From positions 124,001-188,000 of the forward strand of contig NZ_QBUK01000010.1 of NCBI RefSeq assembly GCF_003058265.1: a stretch of DNA of 64,000 bases. Direction: 5' to 3'. Below are positions 52,109 to 60,876 of the stretch, piece by piece. Source of the stretch: Flagellimonas amoyensis. GTDB taxonomy: Bacteria > Bacteroidota > Bacteroidia > Flavobacteriales > Flavobacteriaceae. Position 1 is the stretch's first letter. Each line of letters starts with the position of its first letter. The notes beneath the pieces were generated by a model. That model made no database searches. It worked only from the letters and a program-made list of their open reading frames with translations, and was not told where the DNA came from. A program made the position numbers and the translations under genes.

Positions 52109-53026
52109 ATGAAAATCTATATCATTGGAGCAGGAGCGGTTGGGAAAGCCCTGGCCGTTTGCCTACAACAGCAAGGCAAAGATGTGAAACTGGTTCGTGG
52201 CCATGTGGAAGATGGCGTTCCCCAAAAGCAGAAGATTGCCCTTCAGTTTAAGGATGGGACCCAAATTCAGGAAGATGTTCAGGTCAGCACTTTGAAGGAT
52301 CACGATCTGTTGGACGGACTTGTGGTGCTCACCAACAAATCGTTTGGGAACAAGGCACTTTCCGAAAAATTGGTGACAAAGGCCAAAGATATGCCCATTG
52401 TGCTCTTGCAGAACGGTCTTGGGGTGGAGCAACCGTTTTTGGGAAAAGGGTTCTCCGAAGTTTACCGCTGTGTCCTTTTTGTAACCTGCCAACATTCGGA
52501 TGAGAACACGATCAGTTATAAACCTGTAGCCGAATCGCCAATAGGGACCATCACCCAAAAGTCCTCGAATCTGAAAACGGTGGTGGACCTACTCGACACC
52601 CCTAATTTCAAGTTTGTTGGAGAGGCGGATATTCAACGAATCATTTGGAAGAAGGCCATTGCCAATTGTGTGTTCAACTCCATTTGTCCTCTGTTGGAAG
52701 TGGATAATGGCATTTTCCATCGGGATGAAGAGGTCATGTCCATGGCCAAAAGAGTGATTGTCGAATGTGCACTGATTGCCAATAAAAGAGGAATCGATTT
52801 GGGGATTTATGAGCTCGAAGATCAGGTTTTGAAAATTAGCCGAATGTCGGATGGACAATTTATTTCGACCCTTCAGGACATCAACCAAAAAAGAGAGACC
52901 GAGATAGACACCCTGAACTTTGAGATAGTCCGAATGGCACAGGCCTTGAATTTGTCGGAAAAGGTTCAGGAAACCAGACTGTTGGGCGAACTGGTCAAAT
53001 TGAAATCGGAATTGGCCCGCTGTTGA
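52109..53026 (+). CDS. Ketopantoate reductase-like (ApbA/PanE family) dehydrogenase
   Basis: A 305-residue NADP-binding protein. Rossmann motif IIGAGAVGKALAVCL at the N-terminus, LLQNGLGVEQPF (family-typical QNG) and the C-terminal helical domain with WKKAIANCVFNSICPLL and SDGQFISTLQDI, close to the SSMxQD-type pattern. Whether it makes pantoate is not shown; no other panto genes are adjacent. Confidence 0.85.
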   Translation: MKIYIIGAGAVGKALAVCLQQQGKDVKLVRGHVEDGVPQKQKIALQFKDGTQIQEDVQVSTLKDHDLLDGLVVLTNKSFGNKALSEKLVTKAKDMPIVLLQNGLGVEQPFLGKGFSEVYRCVLFVTCQHSDENTISYKPVAESPIGTITQKSSNLKTVVDLLDTPNFKFVGEADIQRIIWKKAIANCVFNSICPLLEVDNGIFHRDEEVMSMAKRVIVECALIANKRGIDLGIYELEDQVLKISRMSDGQFISTLQDINQKRETEIDTLNFEIVRMAQALNLSEKVQETRLLGELVKLKSELARC

Positions 53027-53070
53027 AAACATTTGATTTTTGTTCCAAAATCCCCGAAATTCATTGTCCC

Positions 53071-53700
53071 ATGGAAAAACAACAACAATTATACAGAACA
53101 GCTTTTGGGTTGGCCCTGTTCACCATTTTTTACAATGTGGCCGAAGGCATCATTTCCACCTATCTGGGGTTTGAAGATGAAAGTTTGGCCCTGTTCGGTT
53201 TCGGCACCGATAGTTTTATTGAGGTGATTTCGGGCTTGGGCATTGCGCACATGATCCTGCGCATCCGGAAAAATCCAGAGAGCAATCGGGATAATTTTGA
53301 ACGTACCGCACTTCGCATCACCGGCACCGCTTTTTACTTGTTGGTAATGGGGCTTGTGGCAACCAGCCTCTACAATATCTGGATAGGACACCGGCCATTG
53401 ACCACATTTTGGGGCGTTGTCATCTCTTTGATCTCCATTTTGATCATGTGGATCTTGGTTTGGTGGAAAAGAAAAGTGGGCAACCAACTCCATTCAGCCC
53501 CTATTTTGGCCGATGCCAATTGCACCTTGGTCTGTGTGTACATGTCCATCATCCTGTTGATCAGCAGCGGCATATACGAATTTTTCCGTGTTCCTTATAT
53601 CGATAGTTTGGGAACACTGGGGTTGGCCTATTTTGCGTTTAAGGAGGGCAAGGAATGTTTTGAAAAGGCCAAAAGTGACAAGCATTGTTGTTGTGCGTAA
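53071..53700 (+). CDS. Cation diffusion facilitator-like membrane protein (short)
   Basis: ATG 53071 gives 209 residues; the frame extends upstream to 53023 and overlaps the reductase. About five to six membrane helices; acidic and polar positions in DSFIEVISG and ADANCTLVCVYMS correspond to CDF metal-site helices (D-x-x-x-D and H/D-x-x-x-D). It lacks the usual C-terminal cytoplasmic domain (CDFs are ~300 residues) and ends with HCCCA, a Cys cluster that could bind metal. Confidence 0.78.
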   Translation: MEKQQQLYRTAFGLALFTIFYNVAEGIISTYLGFEDESLALFGFGTDSFIEVISGLGIAHMILRIRKNPESNRDNFERTALRITGTAFYLLVMGLVATSLYNIWIGHRPLTTFWGVVISLISILIMWILVWWKRKVGNQLHSAPILADANCTLVCVYMSIILLISSGIYEFFRVPYIDSLGTLGLAYFAFKEGKECFEKAKSDKHCCCA

Positions 53701-53769
53701 AAAAATCTTCCAAGATCAACAAGGGAACATTTTAATGGATATATTGTAGTTGAATCTAAACAAACTGCA

Positions 53770-55038
53770 ATGAACACGATTTTCAACTCAACGCATAAAT
53801 GGATGGTGATGAGCACATTGCCCCTATTTTCATTTTTTATTTTTGGCAATGCCATGGCATCAACCTCAACAAAAACCCGACAGACCCAAGATACCTTTTT
53901 GGTGACCTTGGTCTCCCCGGAAAATGGATCCTATACGGTATCCCCGGAACTTCCAGCAGATGGAAAGGTGGCTTCGGGCACCGAACTGACCGTCACTGCC
54001 ACACCATCCGAAGGCTATAGCTTGGATGCGGTCTATTATACCTTTAAAGGAGGCATGTGGGGAACTACCAGTGTGGAGACTTTTGTGCCGACCTTGAAAA
54101 TTGTTGTGGATAAGGACATGTCCATCGGAGCCACTTTTGTGGAGAACAACCTAGTGGAAAACTTGAACGTGACCCACGATGTGGTGTATGCCCAACCGGG
54201 CGTAAAACCATTGAAATATGATGTGTATGCCCCTAAAGGGGCAAAGGACCTTCCGTGTGTGGTCATTATCCATGGCGGAGGGTGGTCTTCCAACAATGAG
54301 GACATCATGAGAGGGTTGGCCAGGGAACTCACCAAGGGAGACCAATATGTGGTCTTCAGCATGGATTACCGCTGGGTGAACAATTTGGATGGTGATGAAT
54401 CGCCCAACTACATGCACAATTTGATCGAGGATGTTTTCGGGGGCATTGCCCACATTCAAGAGCATGCGAAGGCCTATGGGGGTGACCCAACCAAGATAGC
54501 CGTTACCGGCGACAGTGCAGGCGGGCACCTTTCCGCAGCCGCGGCAATACTTTCTCCGATGATAGGCGATAGAGGTTTTGAGGGGACAAATGGCATTTAC
54601 GAATTTATGCCCTCCTACATGCCTCAAGGGAAAACGGTCGAGACCGTTAAAAATGAAATCACGGATGCCATTAAAGTGGCCGCACCCAGTTATGGACCAT
54701 TTGACGCCAAGGATTTCAGCAACTTCATCCAACAGAAGGACCAAGGCTATCTGGGTGCCGTTTCCCCTTTTCAACATGTGCCCAATGTGGCGGATAGGGC
54801 CATTCCCCATTTTATTGTAAGGGGTTCGGAAGATGGTTTGATCAACGATGCACTGGTACAGCCCTACGTGGACCTTTTGAAGCAAAACGGACAAACGGTC
54901 GAATATCTGGTGGTGGAAGGTGCCGGACATGCTTTTTTTGATTGGAAGCCCGACGCACAGACCCGTGCCACTTTTGCCAAATATGGGGTGCCCTATGCCG
55001 CAGAAATGAAATCTTTCTTCGATTCCGTTTTCTACTAG
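53770..55038 (+). CDS. Exported alpha/beta-hydrolase (esterase) with N-terminal beta-repeat domain
   Basis: A 422-residue protein with a signal peptide (~1–32). Residues ~40–115 (VTLVSPENGSYTVSPELPADGKVASGTELTVTATPSEGY) look like an InlB-type B-repeat. The hydrolase domain has the oxyanion motif HGGGWSS, nucleophile GDSAGGHLS and His in GAGHAFFDW, as in acetyl-esterase/lipase families. The frame is complete; substrate unknown. It ends overlapping the convergent brnQ stop. Confidence 0.88.
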   Translation: MNTIFNSTHKWMVMSTLPLFSFFIFGNAMASTSTKTRQTQDTFLVTLVSPENGSYTVSPELPADGKVASGTELTVTATPSEGYSLDAVYYTFKGGMWGTTSVETFVPTLKIVVDKDMSIGATFVENNLVENLNVTHDVVYAQPGVKPLKYDVYAPKGAKDLPCVVIIHGGGWSSNNEDIMRGLARELTKGDQYVVFSMDYRWVNNLDGDESPNYMHNLIEDVFGGIAHIQEHAKAYGGDPTKIAVTGDSAGGHLSAAAAILSPMIGDRGFEGTNGIYEFMPSYMPQGKTVETVKNEITDAIKVAAPSYGPFDAKDFSNFIQQKDQGYLGAVSPFQHVPNVADRAIPHFIVRGSEDGLINDALVQPYVDLLKQNGQTVEYLVVEGAGHAFFDWKPDAQTRATFAKYGVPYAAEMKSFFDSVFY

Positions 55039-56312
55039 GCGATTTTTGTTTTTTGCTGGATAACATTTGATAGGACCAGGGCCAGAAGTGCGGGCAACAC
55101 CCATCCCAATTGATGTGCGCTAAAAGGAATCCATGAAATGTAAGGCGTGATGGCTTCTCCCAGACCAATACTCCCCAAAAAATCAGGGATGCTGAACAAA
55201 ATGGTGGTCCAGACCACGGTCTTGAACACGGTCGGAGGGGTAAATCTGTCCGGAAGCACATTCAATATGATCAGGATGATGGTGATGGGGTAAATGAACA
55301 TCAGCGAAGGTATGGCCACAGCAATGATATAGTCAACATTGAACTGGCCCATCAAAACACCGAAAATGCAAGATACCAATGCGGTGAATTTATAGGCAAG
55401 GTCGGAATTATTGAATCGGCCTTTGATGAAATCCGCGGTGCCTGTAATGATTCCCACCGCTGTTGTGAAACAAGCCAAGCTTACCAGAATACTCAACAAT
55501 ATACTGCCTGTGCCTCCCAAGATCTTTATGCTCAACTCACTTAAAAGTGATGTGCGAGAGATGTCCCCTTCAAATTGATCGCTGAACAGGGCACCGGTAA
55601 GAATAAGTCCTGCATAGACTGAAAATAACCCCATACCGGCCCAAAAACCGGCCTTTCGGATCAGTTTCCTTTTCTCTTCGAAAGATGCTTCTTTTTCTTT
55701 CAGGTTGATGGAAATGATGATTACGGCACCCACAACAATGGCAGCTATGGCATCAAAAGTTTGATACCCTTCCAAAACCCCATGGCTGAAGGGGGATTTC
55801 AATTCAGAAGAAACAAATTCAAAATCCATGGTAAACAGGGCCGTGGCAATCATCAATAGTAGAATGATAAGAATTCCTGGAGTTAACAGTTTGCCCAAAA
55901 GGTCCAATACTTTAGATCGATTGATCACAAACAGAAAAACCAAGAGGAAATAAATGAAGCTCGTAAGTAAGTAAGGAGTGTCCCAAAAAGGTTGAATGGC
56001 CATTTCATGCGTTACCGATGCTGTTCTTGGTGATGGTAGGGCAATGCAAATGAAATAGACCACATAGCAATACACCAAACTGAAAAGGGGAGATACCTTT
56101 TTGGCAAAATCGAACATGGTACCCTGCAATTTGGCATGTGCAAAAATGCCCAACAAAGGCACCACGACACCCGAAATACAGAACCCCAAGGCTACCAACA
56201 ACCAGAGATTTCCGGCCTTGAAACCCAAAAGAGGGGGTAGGATGAGATTCCCGGCGCCAAAAAAGAGGGAAAAAAGAGCAAAAGAGGTAATCGTTAACGA
56301 TTTTTTATTCAT
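55035..56312 (-). CDS. brnQ: Branched-chain amino acid transporter BrnQ
   Basis: ATG 56312 gives 425 residues. N-terminus MNKKSLTITSFALFSLFFGAGNLILPPLLG is the BrnQ/LIV-II signature (FFGAGNLIFPP in E. coli), with about 12 membrane helices, importing Leu, Ile and Val with Na+. The 3' end overlaps the esterase by 4 bases. Confidence 0.93.
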   Translation of the reverse strand: MNKKSLTITSFALFSLFFGAGNLILPPLLGFKAGNLWLLVALGFCISGVVVPLLGIFAHAKLQGTMFDFAKKVSPLFSLVYCYVVYFICIALPSPRTASVTHEMAIQPFWDTPYLLTSFIYFLLVFLFVINRSKVLDLLGKLLTPGILIILLLMIATALFTMDFEFVSSELKSPFSHGVLEGYQTFDAIAAIVVGAVIIISINLKEKEASFEEKRKLIRKAGFWAGMGLFSVYAGLILTGALFSDQFEGDISRTSLLSELSIKILGGTGSILLSILVSLACFTTAVGIITGTADFIKGRFNNSDLAYKFTALVSCIFGVLMGQFNVDYIIAVAIPSLMFIYPITIILIILNVLPDRFTPPTVFKTVVWTTILFSIPDFLGSIGLGEAITPYISWIPFSAHQLGWVLPALLALVLSNVIQQKTKIA

Positions 56313-56575
56313 GGGGTGTTGATAAATTATTTTCAATGTGGTATATTTCGAAAACGTAATTCAGCGGAATTATCTGACTTTTTGTCGAATAGCGTGCATT
56401 TCATCGAAAAAAAGGATTTGTGCATTCGTTCGTAAAATAAAAAGTTATCAACATCCGTTGCTATAGAAAGTTCAACCAAAACAATCTGATATAACAAAAA
56501 ACTACTATTAACCAATTTACGGCATTTTTCGATTCCCCAAATCGTATCCATGCTTACTTAAACAACGACCGGCCT

Positions 56576-56842
56576 ATGAAAATTTCTACTTCTCACCACC
56601 ATCATCACCAAGGCAACAAATTTTCCTCTTTCTTCTGCAACTTGTTCGGACACCATTATACGGTTTCCAAAAAGGTGACGGAACACATCAAGGAGTATAA
56701 ATGTACCCATTGCCACAAAGAGGTAACCACGGATGTCAGCGGAAAGCTATCCGCTTTGACGCCCCAAATGCAAGAAATCAACAGTACATTGGAAGATATG
56801 TACCGAAAAAGAAGAAGTAGGGTAGTGCACCAAGTGGCCTAA
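56576..56842 (+). CDS. Small zinc-ribbon-like protein with a natural His run
   Basis: An 88-residue protein. A native H5 stretch (STSHHHHHQG) near the N-terminus is followed by CNLFGHHYTVSKKVTEHIKEYKCTHCHKEVTTDVSGK, with Cys/His spaced like a zinc ribbon (C-x4-HH … C-x2-C-H), then a charged helical tail. It resembles small Bacteroidota proteins annotated DUF1660/prophage-derived; I do not assign a function. Confidence 0.75.
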   Translation: MKISTSHHHHHQGNKFSSFFCNLFGHHYTVSKKVTEHIKEYKCTHCHKEVTTDVSGKLSALTPQMQEINSTLEDMYRKRRSRVVHQVA

Positions 56843-56961
56843 CCCTTTCTTTTTTTACAAAAAGCCCAAATCTTAATCCCGGAAACTCAAACGAGTACCT
56901 ACTGCTATTGGTTGCGTGCCCCAAAGCCATGGAGTTGGAAATTCTTGATTTTCGGGGTTTT

Positions 56962-58014
56962 TTATTTTGTTTCGTTGAACGAGTTCCATCCTTGTGCCGT
57001 GATGGGAATTTTGGTCTCCGCCCGGGTAATCAGATGTATCCCTTCACTTTTCTCCGTCATATGCCCGATCACCGTTAGGTTCGGATTTCCCTTGATCTTG
57101 GGAAAATCGGCCTGGTCAATGGTGAAGAGGAGCTCATAGTCTTCCCCGCCGCCCAATGCGACCATGGTACTGTCCATTTTGAATTCCTCACAAGTGGCAA
57201 TGGCCGATGGGTCCAAGGGAATCTTGTCCTCAAAAAGATTGCAACCCACATCCCCATGCTTACAGAGGTGGAGGATTTCAGAGGAAAGCCCGTCACTGAT
57301 ATCGATCATGGAAGTGGGCTTTACCTCCAGTTTTTTCAAAAGCGCCACCATGTCCTTACGTGCCTCTGGTTTCAACTGTCGTTCCACAAGATAGGAATAG
57401 GCTTCCAGGTCCGGTTGGCTGTTGGGGTTCACCTTGAAGACTTCCTTTTCACGTTCCAACACCTGAAGCCCCAGATAGGCGCCACCCAGATCGCCGGTGA
57501 CCACCAAAAGATCGTTTGGTTTGCTTCCTTTTCGGTAAACGATCTCATCTTCATTTGCCGCTCCCATGGCCGTAACACTGATGATCATCCCTTTGTTGGA
57601 CGATGTGGTGTCACCCCCAACCAAGTCCACATGGTACAGTTTGCAGGCCAGGGCCACTCCTTCGTAGAACTCTTCCAGGGCCTCAAGGGGGAATCTATTG
57701 GAAACGGCAATGGAAACCGTCACTTGGGTCGGCTGGGCATTCATGGCGCAGATATCGGAAAGGTTCACCATCACCGACTTGTATCCTAAATGCTTGAGGG
57801 GCACATAGCTGAGGTCAAAATGTACCCCTTCCACCAGCATATCGGTGGAAACGATCACTTTTTTGTCCTTGAAGTCCATTACCGCGGCGTCGTCACCAAT
57901 GCCAACGAGGGACGATGGCTGTTTCAGTTCAAAATTTTGGGTCAAATGGTCAATGAGCCCAAACTCGCCGAGCTCTTCCAATGAGGTACGTTGTGGATTC
58001 TTGTCTTCTAGCAT
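56962..58014 (-). CDS. thiL: Thiamine-monophosphate kinase
   Basis: ATG 58014 gives 350 residues. PurM/ThiL-family motifs: GEFGLIDHL, GIGDDAAVMDFKD (metal-binding Asp cluster), DMLVEGVHFDL and VGGDTTSSNKGM, with the ATP-site segment MIDISDGLSSEILHL. It phosphorylates TMP to the active cofactor TPP. The promoter leaves almost no leader. Confidence 0.92.
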   Translation of the reverse strand: MLEDKNPQRTSLEELGEFGLIDHLTQNFELKQPSSLVGIGDDAAVMDFKDKKVIVSTDMLVEGVHFDLSYVPLKHLGYKSVMVNLSDICAMNAQPTQVTVSIAVSNRFPLEALEEFYEGVALACKLYHVDLVGGDTTSSNKGMIISVTAMGAANEDEIVYRKGSKPNDLLVVTGDLGGAYLGLQVLEREKEVFKVNPNSQPDLEAYSYLVERQLKPEARKDMVALLKKLEVKPTSMIDISDGLSSEILHLCKHGDVGCNLFEDKIPLDPSAIATCEEFKMDSTMVALGGGEDYELLFTIDQADFPKIKGNPNLTVIGHMTEKSEGIHLITRAETKIPITAQGWNSFNETK

Positions 58015-58018
58015 TTTG

Positions 58019-58050
58019 CAAAAGTAAACAGGATCGGTGGAACTTGGCAA
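58019..58050 (-). promoter_or_regulatory. Promoter of thiL giving a likely leaderless mRNA
   Basis: On the minus strand TTG (58050–58048), 21 bases, TACTTTTG (58026–58019). The -7 element ends only four bases before the ATG at 58014, so initiation would fall at or next to the start codon. Confidence 0.7.
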
Positions 58051-58163
58051 GACGACACGGAGAAAGGTGAAAAACCCATGTAGCCGACCCTGCGCGAACG
58101 ATAGGGCGCCCTGCATAGAAAACCCCTATGGAATCATTCGTTATTATAATGTTAGTATGTATG

Positions 58164-58206
58164 GTAAAACCCTACTTAAATAGTATATTTGTAGGCTATT
58201 TAGATT
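58164..58206 (+). promoter_or_regulatory. Promoter and possible operator of the SUF operon
   Basis: TATATTTG (58184–58191) matches the -7 consensus. It sits within an inverted repeat: CCTAC (58171)…GTAGG and CTTAAATAG…CTATTTAG flank the element. The -33 is weak. An Fe-S-responsive repressor would be a reasonable regulator; none is visible nearby. Confidence 0.5.
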
Positions 58207-58219
58207 AAATTCAAGTAAG

Positions 58220-58549
58220 ATGATTAAAGTATCGGAAACAGCAAAGCTGAAAGTGGTGTCGCTCATGGCCGAGGAAGGCTTTGATGCAACTACCGATTAT
58301 GTCCGTGTGGGCGTGAAGAGTGGTGGCTGCAGCGGATTGTCTTACGAACTTAAGTTTGATAAGTCCGTAGAAGACACAGATAAGATTTTTGAAGATAATG
58401 CCGTGCGGATCATCGTGGACAAAAAGAGCTTTTTGTACTTGGTGGGCACCACACTGGAATATTCCGGAGGATTGAACGGAAAGGGGTTTGTCTTCAATAA
58501 CCCTAATGCACAGCGCACTTGTGGGTGCGGTGAAAGTTTTTCATTGTAA
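58220..58549 (+). CDS. sufA: HesB/IscA-family Fe-S assembly protein (SufA-like)
   Basis: A 109-residue A-type carrier. The three conserved Cys are in SGGCSGLSYELKF and at the C-terminus in CGCGESFSL. It delivers Fe-S clusters to target proteins. First gene of the SUF operon and divergent from thiL. Confidence 0.92.
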   Translation: MIKVSETAKLKVVSLMAEEGFDATTDYVRVGVKSGGCSGLSYELKFDKSVEDTDKIFEDNAVRIIVDKKSFLYLVGTTLEYSGGLNGKGFVFNNPNAQRTCGCGESFSL

Positions 58550-58588
58550 TTTTTGACATAAAGCCTTCAATTGGCTAACTTATAAGAT

Positions 58589-60034
58589 ATGGCTTATACA
58601 GAGGAAGAATTAAAAAAAGAACTGGAGACCAAAGAGTACGAGTACGGTTTCTATACGGATATTGAATCGGATACCCTGCCCAAAGGGTTGAACGAGGAGA
58701 TTGTTATTGCCATTTCCAAAAAGAAGGAAGAGCCCGATTGGATGACGGAGTGGCGATTGGAAGCTTTTCGTGCTTGGCAGGAAATGGAGGAGCCCGAGTG
58801 GGCGAACGTGACCTATAAAAAACCTGATTTTCAAGGTATTTCTTATTACTCGGCGCCCAACAAGAAGCCAAAATACGATAGTTTGGACGAGGTAGACCCT
58901 GAATTGTTGGACACCTTCAAAAAGTTGGGTATTTCCATTGACGAGCAAAAGAAATTGGCAGGTGTTGCGGTGGACATCGTGATGGATTCCGTTTCCGTGG
59001 CCACCACCTTTAAAAAGACCTTGGCCGAAAAAGGCATCATATTTTGTTCCATTTCCGAAGCCATTAAAGAACACCCGGAGTTGGTGAAGAAATACATCGG
59101 AACCGTTGTCCCCAAAAAGGACAACTTTTATGCAGCCTTGAACTCGGCCGTTTTTTCTGATGGTTCTTTCTGCTACATTCCCAAAGGGGTCAGATGCCCC
59201 ATGGAGCTTTCCACCTATTTCCGGATCAACCAAGCCGGAACAGGCCAATTCGAGAGAACTTTGGTGGTTGCCGATGAGGGCAGTTATGTAAGTTATTTGG
59301 AAGGATGTACCGCACCGTCACGTGACGAAAACCAATTGCATGCCGCTGTAGTGGAACTGATTGCATTGGACAATGCCGAAATCAAATACTCTACCGTACA
59401 GAACTGGTTCCCAGGGGATAAAGAAGGAAAAGGAGGCGTTTTCAATTTCGTGACCAAGCGCGGACTTTGCGAAAAGAACGCCAAGATTTCATGGACACAG
59501 GTAGAGACCGGTTCCGCTGTAACCTGGAAATACCCATCTTGCGTTTTGAAGGGGGACAATTCCATCGGCGAATTCTATTCCATTGCCGTGACCAACAATT
59601 TCCAGCAAGCCGATACCGGGACCAAGATGATCCACTTGGGTAAGAATACCAAGAGTACCATCATTTCCAAAGGAATTTCCGCAGGCCAGTCGCAAAACAG
59701 TTATCGTGGATTGGTTCAAGTGAGCAGTCGTGCCGAGAATGCAAGAAACTTTTCCCAGTGCGATTCCCTATTGATGGGCAATCGTTGTGGGGCCCATACC
59801 TTCCCCTACATTGAGGTGAAGAACAAATCGGCCCAGATAGAGCACGAAGCCACCACAAGTAAAATTGGCGAAGACCAGATTTTCTACTGTAACCAGCGGG
59901 GTATCGATACCGAAAAGGCCATTGCGCTCATCGTAAACGGTTTCAGTAAGGAAGTCTTGAACAAATTGCCCATGGAATTTGCCGTGGAGGCCCAAAAGCT
60001 ATTGGAAATCAGTTTGGAAGGTTCGGTAGGATAG
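58589..60034 (+). CDS. sufB: Fe-S cluster assembly protein SufB
   Basis: A 481-residue scaffold subunit of the SufBC2D complex. N-terminal helical region with [17 protein letters not shown], then the beta-helix core with [16 protein letters not shown] sequence [20 protein letters not shown] and C-terminal [28 protein letters not shown], which carries conserved Cys/Glu. Full length. Confidence 0.96.
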   Translation: MAYTEEELKKELETKEYEYGFYTDIESDTLPKGLNEEIVIAISKKKEEPDWMTEWRLEAFRAWQEMEEPEWANVTYKKPDFQGISYYSAPNKKPKYDSLDEVDPELLDTFKKLGISIDEQKKLAGVAVDIVMDSVSVATTFKKTLAEKGIIFCSISEAIKEHPELVKKYIGTVVPKKDNFYAALNSAVFSDGSFCYIPKGVRCPMELSTYFRINQAGTGQFERTLVVADEGSYVSYLEGCTAPSRDENQLHAAVVELIALDNAEIKYSTVQNWFPGDKEGKGGVFNFVTKRGLCEKNAKISWTQVETGSAVTWKYPSCVLKGDNSIGEFYSIAVTNNFQQADTGTKMIHLGKNTKSTIISKGISAGQSQNSYRGLVQVSSRAENARNFSQCDSLLMGNRCGAHTFPYIEVKNKSAQIEHEATTSKIGEDQIFYCNQRGIDTEKAIALIVNGFSKEVLNKLPMEFAVEAQKLLEISLEGSVG

Positions 60035-60059
60035 CTTCGGCCATGCTCAACTACCCAAT

Positions 60060-60091
60060 GTGATTTGGTGATTGAGCGAAGTTGAAATCAC
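60060..60091 (+). repeat. REP-like hairpin between sufB and sufC
   Basis: GTGATTT and AAATCAC are 7-bp arms around GGTGATTGAGCGAAGTTG. The GAGCGAAG core matches other intergenic hairpins here. It lies inside the operon, within the 87-base sufB–sufC gap. Confidence 0.6.
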
Positions 60092-60121
60092 AAATAATAA
60101 GACAGGATACAATTATACAAG

Positions 60122-60874
60122 ATGTTAGAGATCAAGAATTTACACGCAAGCGTAGAAGATAAGGAAATCCTTAAGGGAATAGACCTAAAGGTAAATGCAG
60201 GAGAGGTACATGCCATTATGGGTCCCAATGGATCAGGAAAAAGCACCTTGGCCGAAGTGATCGCGGGCCAGGAAGAATTTGAAGTAGGCGAAGGCACCAT
60301 CCTTTTGGATGGGGAGGACTTGGAAGAACTTTCTCCGGAAGAAAGGGCCCACAAAGGCGTTTTTCTGTCATTTCAATACCCGGTTGAAATCCCCGGGGTC
60401 TCGGTGACCAACTTTATGAAGACCGCCATCAACGAATCCAGAAAGGCACAGGGATTGGAGGAGATGCCTGCCAATGAGATGTTGAAAAAGATCCGTGAAA
60501 AGTCCGAACTCTTGGAAATCGACCGTAAATTCTTGTCCCGTTCCCTGAACGAAGGGTTCTCTGGAGGGGAGAAGAAACGGAACGAAATCTTCCAAATGGC
60601 CATGTTGGAACCTAAATTGGCCATTTTGGACGAGACCGATTCAGGATTGGATATTGATGCCCTACGCATCGTGGCCAACGGGGTGAACAAACTGCGCAGC
60701 AAGGACAATGCCATCATCGTGATCACCCACTACCAGCGATTGTTGGATTATATTGTTCCTGATTTTGTGCACGTATTGTACAATGGAAAAATTGTGAAAT
60801 CCGGCACTAAGGAACTCGCCCTTGAGTTGGAAGAAAAAGGATATGACTGGTTGAAACAAGAAGCGGCCGTTTAA
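60122..60874 (+). CDS. sufC: Fe-S assembly ATPase SufC
   Basis: A 250-residue ABC-type ATPase. Walker [10 protein letters not shown], signature [10 protein letters not shown], Walker [13 protein letters not shown], and the H-loop His in VITHYQRLL. It powers cluster assembly on SufB–SufD. Confidence 0.97.
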   Translation: MLEIKNLHASVEDKEILKGIDLKVNAGEVHAIMGPNGSGKSTLAEVIAGQEEFEVGEGTILLDGEDLEELSPEERAHKGVFLSFQYPVEIPGVSVTNFMKTAINESRKAQGLEEMPANEMLKKIREKSELLEIDRKFLSRSLNEGFSGGEKKRNEIFQMAMLEPKLAILDETDSGLDIDALRIVANGVNKLRSKDNAIIVITHYQRLLDYIVPDFVHVLYNGKIVKSGTKELALELEEKGYDWLKQEAAV

Positions 60875-60876
60875 GA

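Noticed and set aside
54151..55104. A 317-codon minus-strand frame opposite the esterase.
   Set aside because: Antisense to a complete hydrolase with all motifs; no domain, no start context.
56333..56551. A 72-codon minus-strand frame upstream of brnQ.
   Set aside because: AT-rich intergenic sequence, no coding bias and no family.
56585..56620. Polyhistidine run taken as vector or tag contamination.
   Set aside because: The run is in frame in a coherent genomic gene with flanking native sequence and normal context.
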